A DNA stretch of 56,265 bases from contig DCAW01000121.1 in assembly GCA_002313895.1 (NCBI GenBank), positions 1 to 56,265 on the forward strand, in the 5' to 3' direction. The notes under the pieces are model-generated. The model did not search any database. It worked only from the letters and a program-made list of their open reading frames with translations, and was not told where the DNA came from. The stretch's first letter is position 1. Each line of letters begins with the position of its first letter. Position numbers and translations under genes: made by a program. This DNA comes from Dehalococcoidia bacterium UBA1123. Its GTDB lineage: Bacteria; Chloroflexota; Dehalococcoidia; Lucifugimonadales; UBA1123. This document shows positions 35,484 to 43,628 of the stretch, piece by piece.

Positions 35484-37070
35484 TCATGCCGTCGTCAGCA
35501 TCGCCAGTTCATCGCCAAAGAAATGCAGAGCGCTGAGGATTGGATTTCCTGCGGCCTGGCCCAGACCACATAACGACGCAGAGTTCACTACGCGAGCGAG
35601 GTACTCCATTTCCTCAATGTCCTGAGATTTGCCATCGCCGGCCGCGATCTTGTCTACCAAATTCACCATGCGAGGCGTTCCTTCACGGCAAGGCGTGCAT
35701 TTACCGCAGGATTCGTTGGCATTGTAAGAGGCGAGATTTCGCATGACTTCGAGTAGGCTCACGCGATCGTCCAGAACGATTACGCCTCCGGCGCCTAACA
35801 TGACCCCAGATTCGTGTAACATGCCACCCTTGATAGGCGTGTCCAGCATAGAAACCGGAAAAACCCCGCTGGACGGCCCACCGACACCCAACATGCGTAG
35901 GGAGCTGCCTGCTTTGGGACCGCCCCCCACCTGATCGACGATGTCCCGTAGCGTTGTGCCCATCGGCAACTCGGCGACACCAGATCGATTGACTACACCA
36001 CTTAGGCTTATGATTTTGGTGCCGGCGTCAGCTTCTGTCCCGATCGCTTTGAATACCGAAGCGCCATTCTTCAAGATGTAAGGAAGACTGGCCAGCGTTT
36101 CGGGGTTATTTATGACCGTTGGTTTCGCATTTAGTCCGGCTTCAGTTGGAAAAGGCGGCTTCAAACGCGGCTCTCTTCGGTAGCCTTCCAATGTGTTCAG
36201 GAGCGTCGTCTCTTCGCCACAAACATACCCTCCAGCGCCGCGCCTGATTTCCACTTCAAGATCGAATCCAGACTCAAGGATATTTTTCCCGATCAGCCCC
36301 AGCGCTCGCGCGGCCAGGATCGCCGACCCCATGCGTTCAGCGGACAACTCAGCCTCGGCGTTGATATAGATTATTGCCTCTGTGACTCCGGCGGCGTAGG
36401 ACGCGATCATCGCGCCTTCGAGAATCCGGTGAGGAACGCCTTCCATCAGATGACGGTCTTTGAAAATTCCAGGCTCGCCCTCCTCGCAATTTACTACCAG
36501 GTACTTTGGTGTGTTGCGAACGTTGCGCGCGGCTTCCCATTTCAGCGCCGCCGGAAAGTACGCTCCGCCCCGACCTCGAAGGCCGGAGGCTTTGACCTCT
36601 TCAATGACCTGCTCTGGAGCGCTCTGAAGGGACGCGGCGAGACCTGAATAGCCACCGTTGCTGATGTAATCGTCGATGTGTGTGGATTCCAGTGTTCCGC
36701 AACCGTCTAGCGCTATGCGGGTCTGGCGAGAGAAGAATGGATGGGATTCGGCGGCTGGTTGGGAATGGACATTTGCAAGGTTGCTTAGGATGTCGGGGAT
36801 GTCCTCAGGGGCCACACGGACATGCCTGACGTTTCCGACTGTAACGACCGGTGCTTCATAACATGCCCCGTCGCATCCTGAAACGACTAGAACGGCGGAT
36901 TCCGACAGTTGCGAGGCGAGTTGTTCAGCGATTGACTCGACTCCCGCAGATGCCGAACAGTGACTCCATTGCACGATCACGCGAGATTTGTCGGAAAACC
37001 TGGCAGATATGTTCTCGTTGGATGATTTGAATATTGCGTTAAAGGCGGCTTTGACATCTTGATCGCTCAT
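35484..37070 (-). CDS. fdsB: NuoF/FdsB-like NADH-binding flavoprotein subunit
   Basis: A 528-residue diaphorase subunit. The first 110 residues are a thioredoxin-like domain with a VSGCDGACYEAP stretch. The NuoF core follows, with the FMN/NADH site GRGGAYFPAALKW and the YVCGEETTLL segment. The C-terminal 4Fe-4S domain has ESCGKCTPCREG and SLCGLGQ. This combination occurs in FdsB of soluble formate dehydrogenases and in bifurcating hydrogenases. The ATG overlaps the stop of the NuoE-like gene as ATGA. It passes electrons between NAD and the iron-sulfur chain of the large subunit; it may also serve the aldehyde oxidoreductase encoded upstream. Confidence 0.92.
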   Translation of the reverse strand: MSDQDVKAAFNAIFKSSNENISARFSDKSRVIVQWSHCSASAGVESIAEQLASQLSESAVLVVSGCDGACYEAPVVTVGNVRHVRVAPEDIPDILSNLANVHSQPAAESHPFFSRQTRIALDGCGTLESTHIDDYISNGGYSGLAASLQSAPEQVIEEVKASGLRGRGGAYFPAALKWEAARNVRNTPKYLVVNCEEGEPGIFKDRHLMEGVPHRILEGAMIASYAAGVTEAIIYINAEAELSAERMGSAILAARALGLIGKNILESGFDLEVEIRRGAGGYVCGEETTLLNTLEGYRREPRLKPPFPTEAGLNAKPTVINNPETLASLPYILKNGASVFKAIGTEADAGTKIISLSGVVNRSGVAELPMGTTLRDIVDQVGGGPKAGSSLRMLGVGGPSSGVFPVSMLDTPIKGGMLHESGVMLGAGGVIVLDDRVSLLEVMRNLASYNANESCGKCTPCREGTPRMVNLVDKIAAGDGKSQDIEEMEYLARVVNSASLCGLGQAAGNPILSALHFFGDELAMLTTA

Positions 37071-37534
37071 GAGCTCATTGCCTCTTTGATGAGCCTCGAT
37101 GCATCATCCGACGAGACTCTGCCATGCCATGCGCCATCCATCTCAATTGCAGGGGCGAGCGCGCACACGAATCCGCAGGGAATTTCTTCCAGGGTGAATT
37201 GTCCGTCATCGGTGGTTGAGCCAGAATGCATGTCGAATCGCGATTGCAAGGATGCGAGAACGTCGCTTGCTCCGTTCGCCCAGCAACTTAGTCCGGTGCA
37301 AACCCGCACGATGTGCTTCCCGGGCTTGTCGATTCGCAGCTCGGTGTAGCTCGTGGCTGCTCCGTAAACTTCAGATGCGGCAATCCCGAGATGCCAGCTA
37401 ACGACCTCCATCGCCCATTCAGGCAGGTGTCCGAATTGGTGGTGTAGGTAGTGCAACGCGGGCAGAAGTTGCCCATGATCTCTCGGGAAGTTTTCCCGAA
37501 GCTCGCGCCTCAAGATGTTTCGTTCTGACGTCAA
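37067..37534 (-). CDS. fdsG: NuoE/FdsG-like 2Fe-2S subunit
   Basis: A thioredoxin-like 2Fe-2S protein of about 155 residues. Two helices lead into the cluster domain, whose ligands are in VCTGLSCWANG and CGFVCALAP, the usual CX4C plus CX3C spacing. The best start is TTG at 37534, which has AAAGGGG 5-6 bp upstream and begins just after the stop of the aldehyde oxidoreductase gene; an ATG at 37576 would overlap that gene by 32 bp and lacks such a site. It couples with the NuoF-like subunit by an ATGA overlap. Relatives carry electrons in formate dehydrogenase or complex I. Confidence 0.9.
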   Translation of the reverse strand: MTSERNILRRELRENFPRDHGQLLPALHYLHHQFGHLPEWAMEVVSWHLGIAASEVYGAATSYTELRIDKPGKHIVRVCTGLSCWANGASDVLASLQSRFDMHSGSTTDDGQFTLEEIPCGFVCALAPAIEMDGAWHGRVSSDDASRLIKEAMSS

Positions 37535-37544
37535 ATTGGCCCCT

Positions 37545-39389
37545 TTACACGTTGGTCGTTTCAGCATTTTGGACAATCATGTCGAGGCCCAGTTCTTCCA
37601 ATTTCGATGCAGGTATGTCGCCTTCGAACGTCCAACCTCGGACACGGTAATAACCAGCGATCATCATGTCCAAGTCATCGTGGCTCAAGCCTACGCCTTT
37701 GCCGACGCCATCCACAAGGTTCTCAGACAAGACCCGACCCGGCAGGGTGTCATCATCGCGAACCCAGCCTTCGCGGATGTTGAACAGCTTTTTCATATTG
37801 TTGATTCTCTCGCCGGCTAGCTTCAACTCGTCCGGAGTTATCGGATAGCCGGTAATTTGCTGAAATACGGAAGCGGACTCGCCGTAAAAATCGTCGAACG
37901 CCTTGCGCAAGAATTTGCACCATATCAGAGAGTCGAGGACGGCTGAGAAGTCCTCACCGTCCATTGTGATCTGCCCTCTAGCATCGTCAGCAGAGAAACG
38001 GTCGACCCGTGCCGAGAAATCCGCTTCGTAGGCTGACGACCGGTTGTGGCAAGCCCCTTTGGTGCTTACCGCCAACCCCAGCGCCATCGTCTTGAGCGAA
38101 CGAGGCTCATATCCGGGCATCTCAAGCCCCTTGACCTGCATGGCCCAGGCGTCGGACCCGCCGCCGACAGACCGTGCTGCTCGAAGACTGCCTTCAGCCA
38201 GGAGATTGCCTATCCCGTCTCTCTTGGCGATCATCTGAAGGCATTCTATCACTGCTTCGGCATTGCCAAAACGCAGGTCGATGCCGCCGGTGTCTTCTAA
38301 TGTGATCAGGCCGCGCTCGAAGGACTCCATCGCCCACGCGATCGTCGCTCCTGCGCTGATCGTGTCCATTCCCATTTCGTCACAAAAGGTTGAAGCTCTG
38401 ATCACTGCGTTTGGATCACCGACGCCCACCAACGAGCCCAGAGCGAAGGCGCTTTCATATTCCATGCGGCCTTGTTTCTTGGTCCCGCCGTCCGTAGTGA
38501 CGACGATCTTCTCACAGCCGATTGTGCAGTTGGCGCAGTGGGAGTTTTTTACGAAATGAGTCTCGTGAAACTCCTCGCCACTAACTTCCTGGGCCGATTC
38601 AAATGTGGTCTGCTGGAAGTTTCGAGTCGGAAGCGTTCCGAGGGCATCAAACACAGCTACATTGGCGAGCGTTCCCAGCGTTCTATATTTCTCAGTGGCA
38701 GGCCCCAGGCTCCGACGGGACAGATCACGGCCAACTTCGTTCAGGCCGTCGGGATCGTACACATCCGGCAAACTGCCGCCCCGCACACCGATTGCTTTGA
38801 GGTTCTTGGACCCCATGACCGCGCCCGTGCCGGTGCGACCCGCCTGACGGCCCCCGTCATTGGCGATGCTGGCGTATCGGACCATGCGTTCTCCGGCTGG
38901 GCCAATGCAGGCTACACGAGTCCAGTGTCCGATCTGTTTTTTAACTTTTGTTTCGGTCTCAAATGTATCGAGGCCCATCAGTCGGGATGCGTCATGAAAA
39001 TTGACTTCGCCGTCGAGGATCGTGAGCAACGTGGGAGTTTCGCTCCGCCCTTTTATTATCAGGGCGTCGCAACCCGACTTCTTCATCTCGACAGCGATAA
39101 AACTGGATGACAAAGAATCGCCGATCATCCCGGTCAATGGAGATTTCGTGAGCACCGCGAATTTGCTGGACGTCGTCAACCTGCTACCGACCAATGGACT
39201 TCCGACAAATATCAGGGGATTGTCGGGGTGAAAAGGATCAACGCCAGCCGGGCAATGTCGGTAGAGCAGATACGCGCCCAGGCCGGTGCCGCCGATGAAC
39301 TTGCGGAGGATTGACTCTGGTATCGCTTCCCATTCGGTTGACTTGGCGCTCAGGTCAACGATTAATGCTCTGCCGTGGTACCCGTACAC
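37545..39389 (-). CDS. Tungsten-containing aldehyde:ferredoxin oxidoreductase
   Basis: A 614-residue AOR-family enzyme that oxidises aldehydes to acids (or reduces acids) using a tungstopterin and one 4Fe-4S cluster. The N-terminal domain holds VDLSAKSTEWE, FIGGTGLGAYLLY and the GRTGTGAVMGSKNLKAI pterin block. Cluster ligands include CANCTIGC and a later cysteine in IWCKFL. AGATIAW and GLEMPGYEPRSLK match conserved pterin and active-site regions. The start is GTG at 39389 with GGAGG in the end of moaD. Its gene lies between moaD and the NuoE-like gene; the small AorA- or FAD-type partner subunits of other AORs are absent. Confidence 0.92.
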   Translation of the reverse strand: MYGYHGRALIVDLSAKSTEWEAIPESILRKFIGGTGLGAYLLYRHCPAGVDPFHPDNPLIFVGSPLVGSRLTTSSKFAVLTKSPLTGMIGDSLSSSFIAVEMKKSGCDALIIKGRSETPTLLTILDGEVNFHDASRLMGLDTFETETKVKKQIGHWTRVACIGPAGERMVRYASIANDGGRQAGRTGTGAVMGSKNLKAIGVRGGSLPDVYDPDGLNEVGRDLSRRSLGPATEKYRTLGTLANVAVFDALGTLPTRNFQQTTFESAQEVSGEEFHETHFVKNSHCANCTIGCEKIVVTTDGGTKKQGRMEYESAFALGSLVGVGDPNAVIRASTFCDEMGMDTISAGATIAWAMESFERGLITLEDTGGIDLRFGNAEAVIECLQMIAKRDGIGNLLAEGSLRAARSVGGGSDAWAMQVKGLEMPGYEPRSLKTMALGLAVSTKGACHNRSSAYEADFSARVDRFSADDARGQITMDGEDFSAVLDSLIWCKFLRKAFDDFYGESASVFQQITGYPITPDELKLAGERINNMKKLFNIREGWVRDDDTLPGRVLSENLVDGVGKGVGLSHDDLDMMIAGYYRVRGWTFEGDIPASKLEELGLDMIVQNAETTNV

Positions 39390-39391
39390 GC

Positions 39392-39724
39392 TCAGCCTCC
39401 AGCCTGACTAGAAAATAAAAGAATCTCGTCTCCTGATCGCAGTTCCACCTCTCCATCAATAAATGCCACTCCATTGAGGTTGAATGTGTGGCTGGTCTTC
39501 AATCTTAAAGTATCGATGTCGATAACGGGGCCAACGAGCGAGGGAATCGAACTTTGGATCAGGCGAGCTAACTGGAGTTCTGAACATCTCGCAGGAGCAG
39601 CAATCTCAAGGTGGGTCATCCCGGCGGCGCGCCTCGCCGTTCCGAACAATCGCACCGTGATTTGGACAGTGGCAGAGTTGTCAGGGCCGCGCGTCAATGT
39701 GATATCCAGGTTGTCAGCATTCAT
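39392..39724 (-). CDS. moaD: MoaD/ThiS-family sulfur carrier protein
   Basis: A 110-residue ubiquitin-like sulfur carrier with the essential C-terminal Gly-Gly (SSQAGG). The hydrophobic-strand pattern (VRLFGTARRAAG) and HTFNLNGVAFIDGEVELRSGDE fit MoaD-type proteins, which deliver sulfur to the dithiolene of molybdopterin. The ATG at 39724 overlaps the end of mobA by 11 bp. A longer in-frame extension to 39796 lies inside mobA. MoaE is not seen nearby. Its placement directly before the tungstopterin enzyme suggests a dedicated copy. Confidence 0.88.
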   Translation of the reverse strand: MNADNLDITLTRGPDNSATVQITVRLFGTARRAAGMTHLEIAAPARCSELQLARLIQSSIPSLVGPVIDIDTLRLKTSHTFNLNGVAFIDGEVELRSGDEILLFSSQAGG

Positions 39725-40328
39725 TTGCGTGTTGGTTTGCTCTGTCGAGATCGTCCTGGGTGTTGACGTTAAAAAAGCTGAACCTCTGGGGATCAATCCT
39801 TTCCACTTCGTCCTGAGGAATGCTGGTCACTGCCACGTCATCGAAGAATCCGGCGATCTTCAGTCGGCCACTTTCGATTTTTCCGCGGATGTGAGGAATG
39901 CAGACTTTTGAATAGGCCGCGTGAGTCGGCTCCGGCCTGCCATCCAACACAGGGACAACTACGTCAGAGTCTCGGCGATTGTCTACCAGAAGTTTTAGAA
40001 GTTTCTTGTTCAGAAATGGCAAATCACAGGCGACAACCACAATCCATGGCGTCCTGGCTCTGGAGAGACCAGTGTAAATCCCCCCAAGCGAACCGGTGTC
40101 AGGATACTCGTCCACTACAGATTTCACACTAGGAGGCAAGTCTAGCTCCTGGGACCGCTGGTCGTTATTCACGACAACTAGAATCTGATTTGCCACAGAA
40201 CCCACCCGCTCGATAACACGACTGATCAACGGACGTCCTCCAACCAGTTCCAACGCCTTGTTTCGACCGAGCCTTCTGCTCATGCCTCCAGCGAGGATTA
40301 CGCCTGTTATTTCGTCGTTCGATGTCAT
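39714..40328 (-). CDS. mobA: Molybdenum cofactor guanylyltransferase
   Basis: A 204-residue nucleotidyltransferase that adds GMP to molybdopterin to make MGD. The signature is GVILAGGMSRRLGRNKALELVGG at the N-terminus, and DLPFLNKKLL in the middle supplies the metal-binding aspartate. The chosen ATG at 40328 has AGGCGA upstream; a GTG ten codons earlier is possible. MGD is what formate dehydrogenases of the operon's type require. It sits between the MoeA-fusion gene and moaD. Confidence 0.92.
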   Translation of the reverse strand: MTSNDEITGVILAGGMSRRLGRNKALELVGGRPLISRVIERVGSVANQILVVVNNDQRSQELDLPPSVKSVVDEYPDTGSLGGIYTGLSRARTPWIVVVACDLPFLNKKLLKLLVDNRRDSDVVVPVLDGRPEPTHAAYSKVCIPHIRGKIESGRLKIAGFFDDVAVTSIPQDEVERIDPQRFSFFNVNTQDDLDRANQHANEC

Positions 40329-40359
40329 GATATCGCCTGTAAAATCAGCGTAACACACC

Positions 40360-42315
40360 TCATTTTAGTGGGCCAGCAATTCTGGCGATCACTTCTCCCA
40401 TTTGCCCGGCGTCATAACCGCCCAACTCCTCTACTTTAATCCGGAAATCCGATGATTGAATCAATTGCAACATGGGGGCAAGAAGTTCTGAATCGTAAAT
40501 ATCTTCAGGTATTGCAAGATCGTACCTTTCGTTGAACAGTGGAATGAAATCCATGCCGATGGCCCGAGCCGCCGACAAGATGCCGAGTCCGACGTTGGCT
40601 CTTCCTCCGGCGACTGCCGCCGCGACAGCAAGGTGCGTATATTCCTCTCGTTCGTAACCGGTGACTTGTTGAGTGTCTATACCAGCCGCAACAAGTTTGT
40701 AATCTAGAAGAACTCTGGTGCCTGAACCGCGTTGTCGGTTAACGAACACGATGTCTTCTCGGGCAAGGTCGTTGAGCGATTCGATACTGGCGGGATTTCC
40801 TTTCGGAATTATGAACCCCTGCACCCGATGCACGAGATTTACCAGGACGACACACTGGTTTCGCACGTAACGTCGCAAAAATGAGACGTTGTACTCGCCA
40901 GACTCTTCGTCCAGCAAATGAGTCCCAGCCAAATGGGCTTCGCCTCGATCAATTGCTCTGAGACCTCCCAAACTGCCGACATTGGAGCTTGCGAATGAAA
41001 CACCGCCTGTGCCGGTTAACTCGCTGGCGATGAGATCAAGCACTAGATCATGGCTTCCTGTCGCGACGATTGTGTGTTCAATGGCTTCCAATGGTCTCAA
41101 TAGGTTAACTGTAACTTGCGTCCCGGCCTCAACGCCTTCACTGAGTCGTGGAATTTTCACCAGTCCGTCGGCTCTAACCAGAGACATAATCACTCCGGCG
41201 CCTCGCTGTATTGGCGTCGCCACCATGCGCTCTCGGACCCGTCCCAATTTGACTCTCAGATATTCGTCTTCTCCCAAAGGAGAATGCACGTTACGAGCTA
41301 TCGTCGCGTCGGCGATATCGCGCGACACTTCTCGGAGACCGAGCGCCTTTTCAATCAGGGGTTTGACGAATAGTTCGCATGACAGAGCGGCAGAGACCGG
41401 ATAGCCAGGGATGCCGAGAGTCGGTTTGCCATTCACGACACCCAACACGACCGGATGTCCAGGTCGGATGGCGACTCCGTGAACCGCAAGCTCACCCAGA
41501 TCAGCGACAATTTCGGCTGTGTAGTCCTCCGAACCGGCGGAAGAGCCTGCGTTGACCAACACGATGTCAGATTCGACAGCCGCATTGGACACAGCGGTCT
41601 TGATCGCTTCGTAGTCGTCAGCCACGGGCGGCGACGTCTGAGAACTGCCTCCCCATTCGTCCACCAAACCTCCGATAATCAGCGAGTTGAATTCAACGAT
41701 GTCACCCGGTTTCAGTGTCGCGCCAATGGGCACAAGTTCCGTGCCTGTGGGAATTATCGTCACCACGGGCTTTCGACTAACCGACACATCAGTTAATCCA
41801 GCGGCGGCGCATGCTCCTAGATCAACTGGTCGAAGGACATGGTTCTTAGGCAGAATCAACTCGGTGGCGACAATATCTTCGCCGATGGGGCGAACGTGAT
41901 GGTAGGGCGGCACAGGCGCTTGAATCTCGATGGTTGCATCGTCGAGTTCGTGGACATGCTCGACCATTATCACCGAGTCGAAACCATCCGGCATCGGATC
42001 GCCGGTGTCGACCCATCTAACCTGATCTGGTGAAGAGAGTCTAAGCGGAGAAGACTCAGTAGCGCCAATCGTCTCTTTGGCTCGGACAGCGATGCCATCC
42101 ATCGCGGCAGCGTCATAGTGAGGCGAGGACGCGACTGCCCAAACTGGCGCCGCTGTGACTCTGCCGCGGGCTTCGATCAACGGAATGGTTTCAAAAGCAG
42201 TGGTTAAGGCGACCCCAGACTGATCGAGTTGGGCGCTGAATCGTTCGAGCGCCTCATCCAGGGGCAAGTCGCTGAGGTAGTAATCTCTTCCGTGGCGATG
42301 ACCTTGTTGACGCAT
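40360..42315 (-). CDS. Molybdopterin molybdenumtransferase MoeA fused to a substrate-binding (PBP-like) domain
   Basis: A 651-residue fusion. The first 400 residues are MoeA, which inserts molybdate or tungstate into adenylylated molybdopterin: AAMDGIAVRA, GTGPMPDG-like DTGDPMPDGFD, GDIVEFNS, NAGSSAGSED and GIPGYPVSA. The C-terminal 220 residues are a periplasmic-binding-protein-like fold (VATGSHDLVLDLI, RQRGSGTRVLLDYKL), as in MoeA/LysR-type substrate-binding fusions. No signal peptide is seen, so this part is cytoplasmic and could sense or bind oxyanions. A separate MoeA is encoded just upstream. The ATG at 42315 is chosen because longer sequence overlaps that gene. Confidence 0.92.
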   Translation of the reverse strand: MRQQGHRHGRDYYLSDLPLDEALERFSAQLDQSGVALTTAFETIPLIEARGRVTAAPVWAVASSPHYDAAAMDGIAVRAKETIGATESSPLRLSSPDQVRWVDTGDPMPDGFDSVIMVEHVHELDDATIEIQAPVPPYHHVRPIGEDIVATELILPKNHVLRPVDLGACAAAGLTDVSVSRKPVVTIIPTGTELVPIGATLKPGDIVEFNSLIIGGLVDEWGGSSQTSPPVADDYEAIKTAVSNAAVESDIVLVNAGSSAGSEDYTAEIVADLGELAVHGVAIRPGHPVVLGVVNGKPTLGIPGYPVSAALSCELFVKPLIEKALGLREVSRDIADATIARNVHSPLGEDEYLRVKLGRVRERMVATPIQRGAGVIMSLVRADGLVKIPRLSEGVEAGTQVTVNLLRPLEAIEHTIVATGSHDLVLDLIASELTGTGGVSFASSNVGSLGGLRAIDRGEAHLAGTHLLDEESGEYNVSFLRRYVRNQCVVLVNLVHRVQGFIIPKGNPASIESLNDLAREDIVFVNRQRGSGTRVLLDYKLVAAGIDTQQVTGYEREEYTHLAVAAAVAGGRANVGLGILSAARAIGMDFIPLFNERYDLAIPEDIYDSELLAPMLQLIQSSDFRIKVEELGGYDAGQMGEVIARIAGPLK

Positions 42316-42322
42316 GATCGAT

Positions 42323-43564
42323 TCACGGACCGCCGTGCAGCCGGACCTCGACTTGTTCGCCAGCGTATCGGCCACCATCGTCCATTGGAATTGCCATCAT
42401 TCCATCGGAGTTAACCAGCGTGAAAATCAGATTCGACTTGCCGAACACCGGCTCAGCGCATAGGACTCCATTTTCTCGATGAAGGCGAACAGGGATGTGG
42501 TCTTCTCGACCCGCGACGGAGGGAACATCTCTGGAGAGAATCGCCATGACAGGGGGCCAGGCCGGCGACTCTGTTAATCCCGATACAAGATGGATAATCG
42601 GCCTGACCACCAGATCAAACACAACGACCGCCGACACCGGATTGCCGGGCAGTCCGAACAGCGGCTTACCTTTTGCAATGCCCACAATGGTTGGCTTGCC
42701 AGGCTTGATTGATATGCCATGCACGAGCGCTCCGGGTTCGCCCAGACGATTCAACACGTCGATAGTCATATCGCGGCTGCTCAGAGAACTACCGGCTGAA
42801 AATATCAAGACATCAGCTGAATCAAAAGCCCTTTGCGCCACTGCGAGTTGGGCTTCAAAGTTGTCCGGCACCAGATCATAGTTGACCGGCACGGCGCCAC
42901 ATTCCGTGACGCGGGCCGCAATCGTGTAGCTGTTGATGTCACGAACCTGGCCGGGCTTTGGCGTTTCATCGGGCATGACTAACTCGTCGCCTGTAGAGAT
43001 AATTGCAACCCTGGGTTTGCGGACTACTTCGACCTCGGTGATGCCAAGCGCGAGCATGCCACCGACGTCCTGAGAGCGTATTCGGTGGGCTGAAGGCAAA
43101 ACGACATCACCCAACTCGACGTCCTCGGACACCTGAACGACGTTTTCACCTGGAGCCACCGGCGATGTTACTTCGATCGTGTTTTCATCCACGGTCAACG
43201 TGCGCTCGATCATGACCACAGCGTCGGCGCCTTGCGCCAGCATGCCCCCTGTATAGGCCACGGCCGCCTCTCCGATTCTCAGAGAAACTGACGATTGCTG
43301 GCCGGTTGGCACGTCGCCAACGACAGTCAGCAACGCAGGTAGGGACTCCGATGCTCCGTAGGTGTCCTGTGCTCGCACGGAATAACCATCCATGCTAGAC
43401 CTAGCGAATGAAGGTAGTTCTTCCGTCGAAATCACCAATGCGCTAGTAACACGGTGTAGTGAGTCCACCGCTGGTATGGGCTCTGAATGTAGTCGCCGAT
43501 CCAGCCGGCATTTGAGCACCGCCACTGCGTCGGCTGGGGCAACCGTGTTGAAGAATTCGGGCAC
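42323..43564 (-). CDS. moeA: Molybdopterin molybdenumtransferase MoeA
   Basis: A 413-residue stand-alone MoeA. It has the conserved ARSSMDGYSV, VPTGQ, GGMLAQGADAVVM, STGDEL and DINSYT blocks, the SAGSSLSSRD segment and GLPGNPVSAVV. It catalyses metal insertion into the adenylylated pterin. Start is GTG at 43564. The second MoeA-like gene begins 8 bp after its stop, so the pair could divide molybdenum and tungsten insertion, as the operon encodes both a tungsten-type AOR and a molybdenum- or tungsten-type formate dehydrogenase; this division is inference. Confidence 0.92.
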   Translation of the reverse strand: MPEFFNTVAPADAVAVLKCRLDRRLHSEPIPAVDSLHRVTSALVISTEELPSFARSSMDGYSVRAQDTYGASESLPALLTVVGDVPTGQQSSVSLRIGEAAVAYTGGMLAQGADAVVMIERTLTVDENTIEVTSPVAPGENVVQVSEDVELGDVVLPSAHRIRSQDVGGMLALGITEVEVVRKPRVAIISTGDELVMPDETPKPGQVRDINSYTIAARVTECGAVPVNYDLVPDNFEAQLAVAQRAFDSADVLIFSAGSSLSSRDMTIDVLNRLGEPGALVHGISIKPGKPTIVGIAKGKPLFGLPGNPVSAVVVFDLVVRPIIHLVSGLTESPAWPPVMAILSRDVPSVAGREDHIPVRLHRENGVLCAEPVFGKSNLIFTLVNSDGMMAIPMDDGGRYAGEQVEVRLHGGP

Positions 43565-43628
43565 AGGCGCGTCTCAATAGTTTAAAGTGTACCCATTATA
43601 ACTCGTGGAGTCCTATAGCGCGCCAGTA

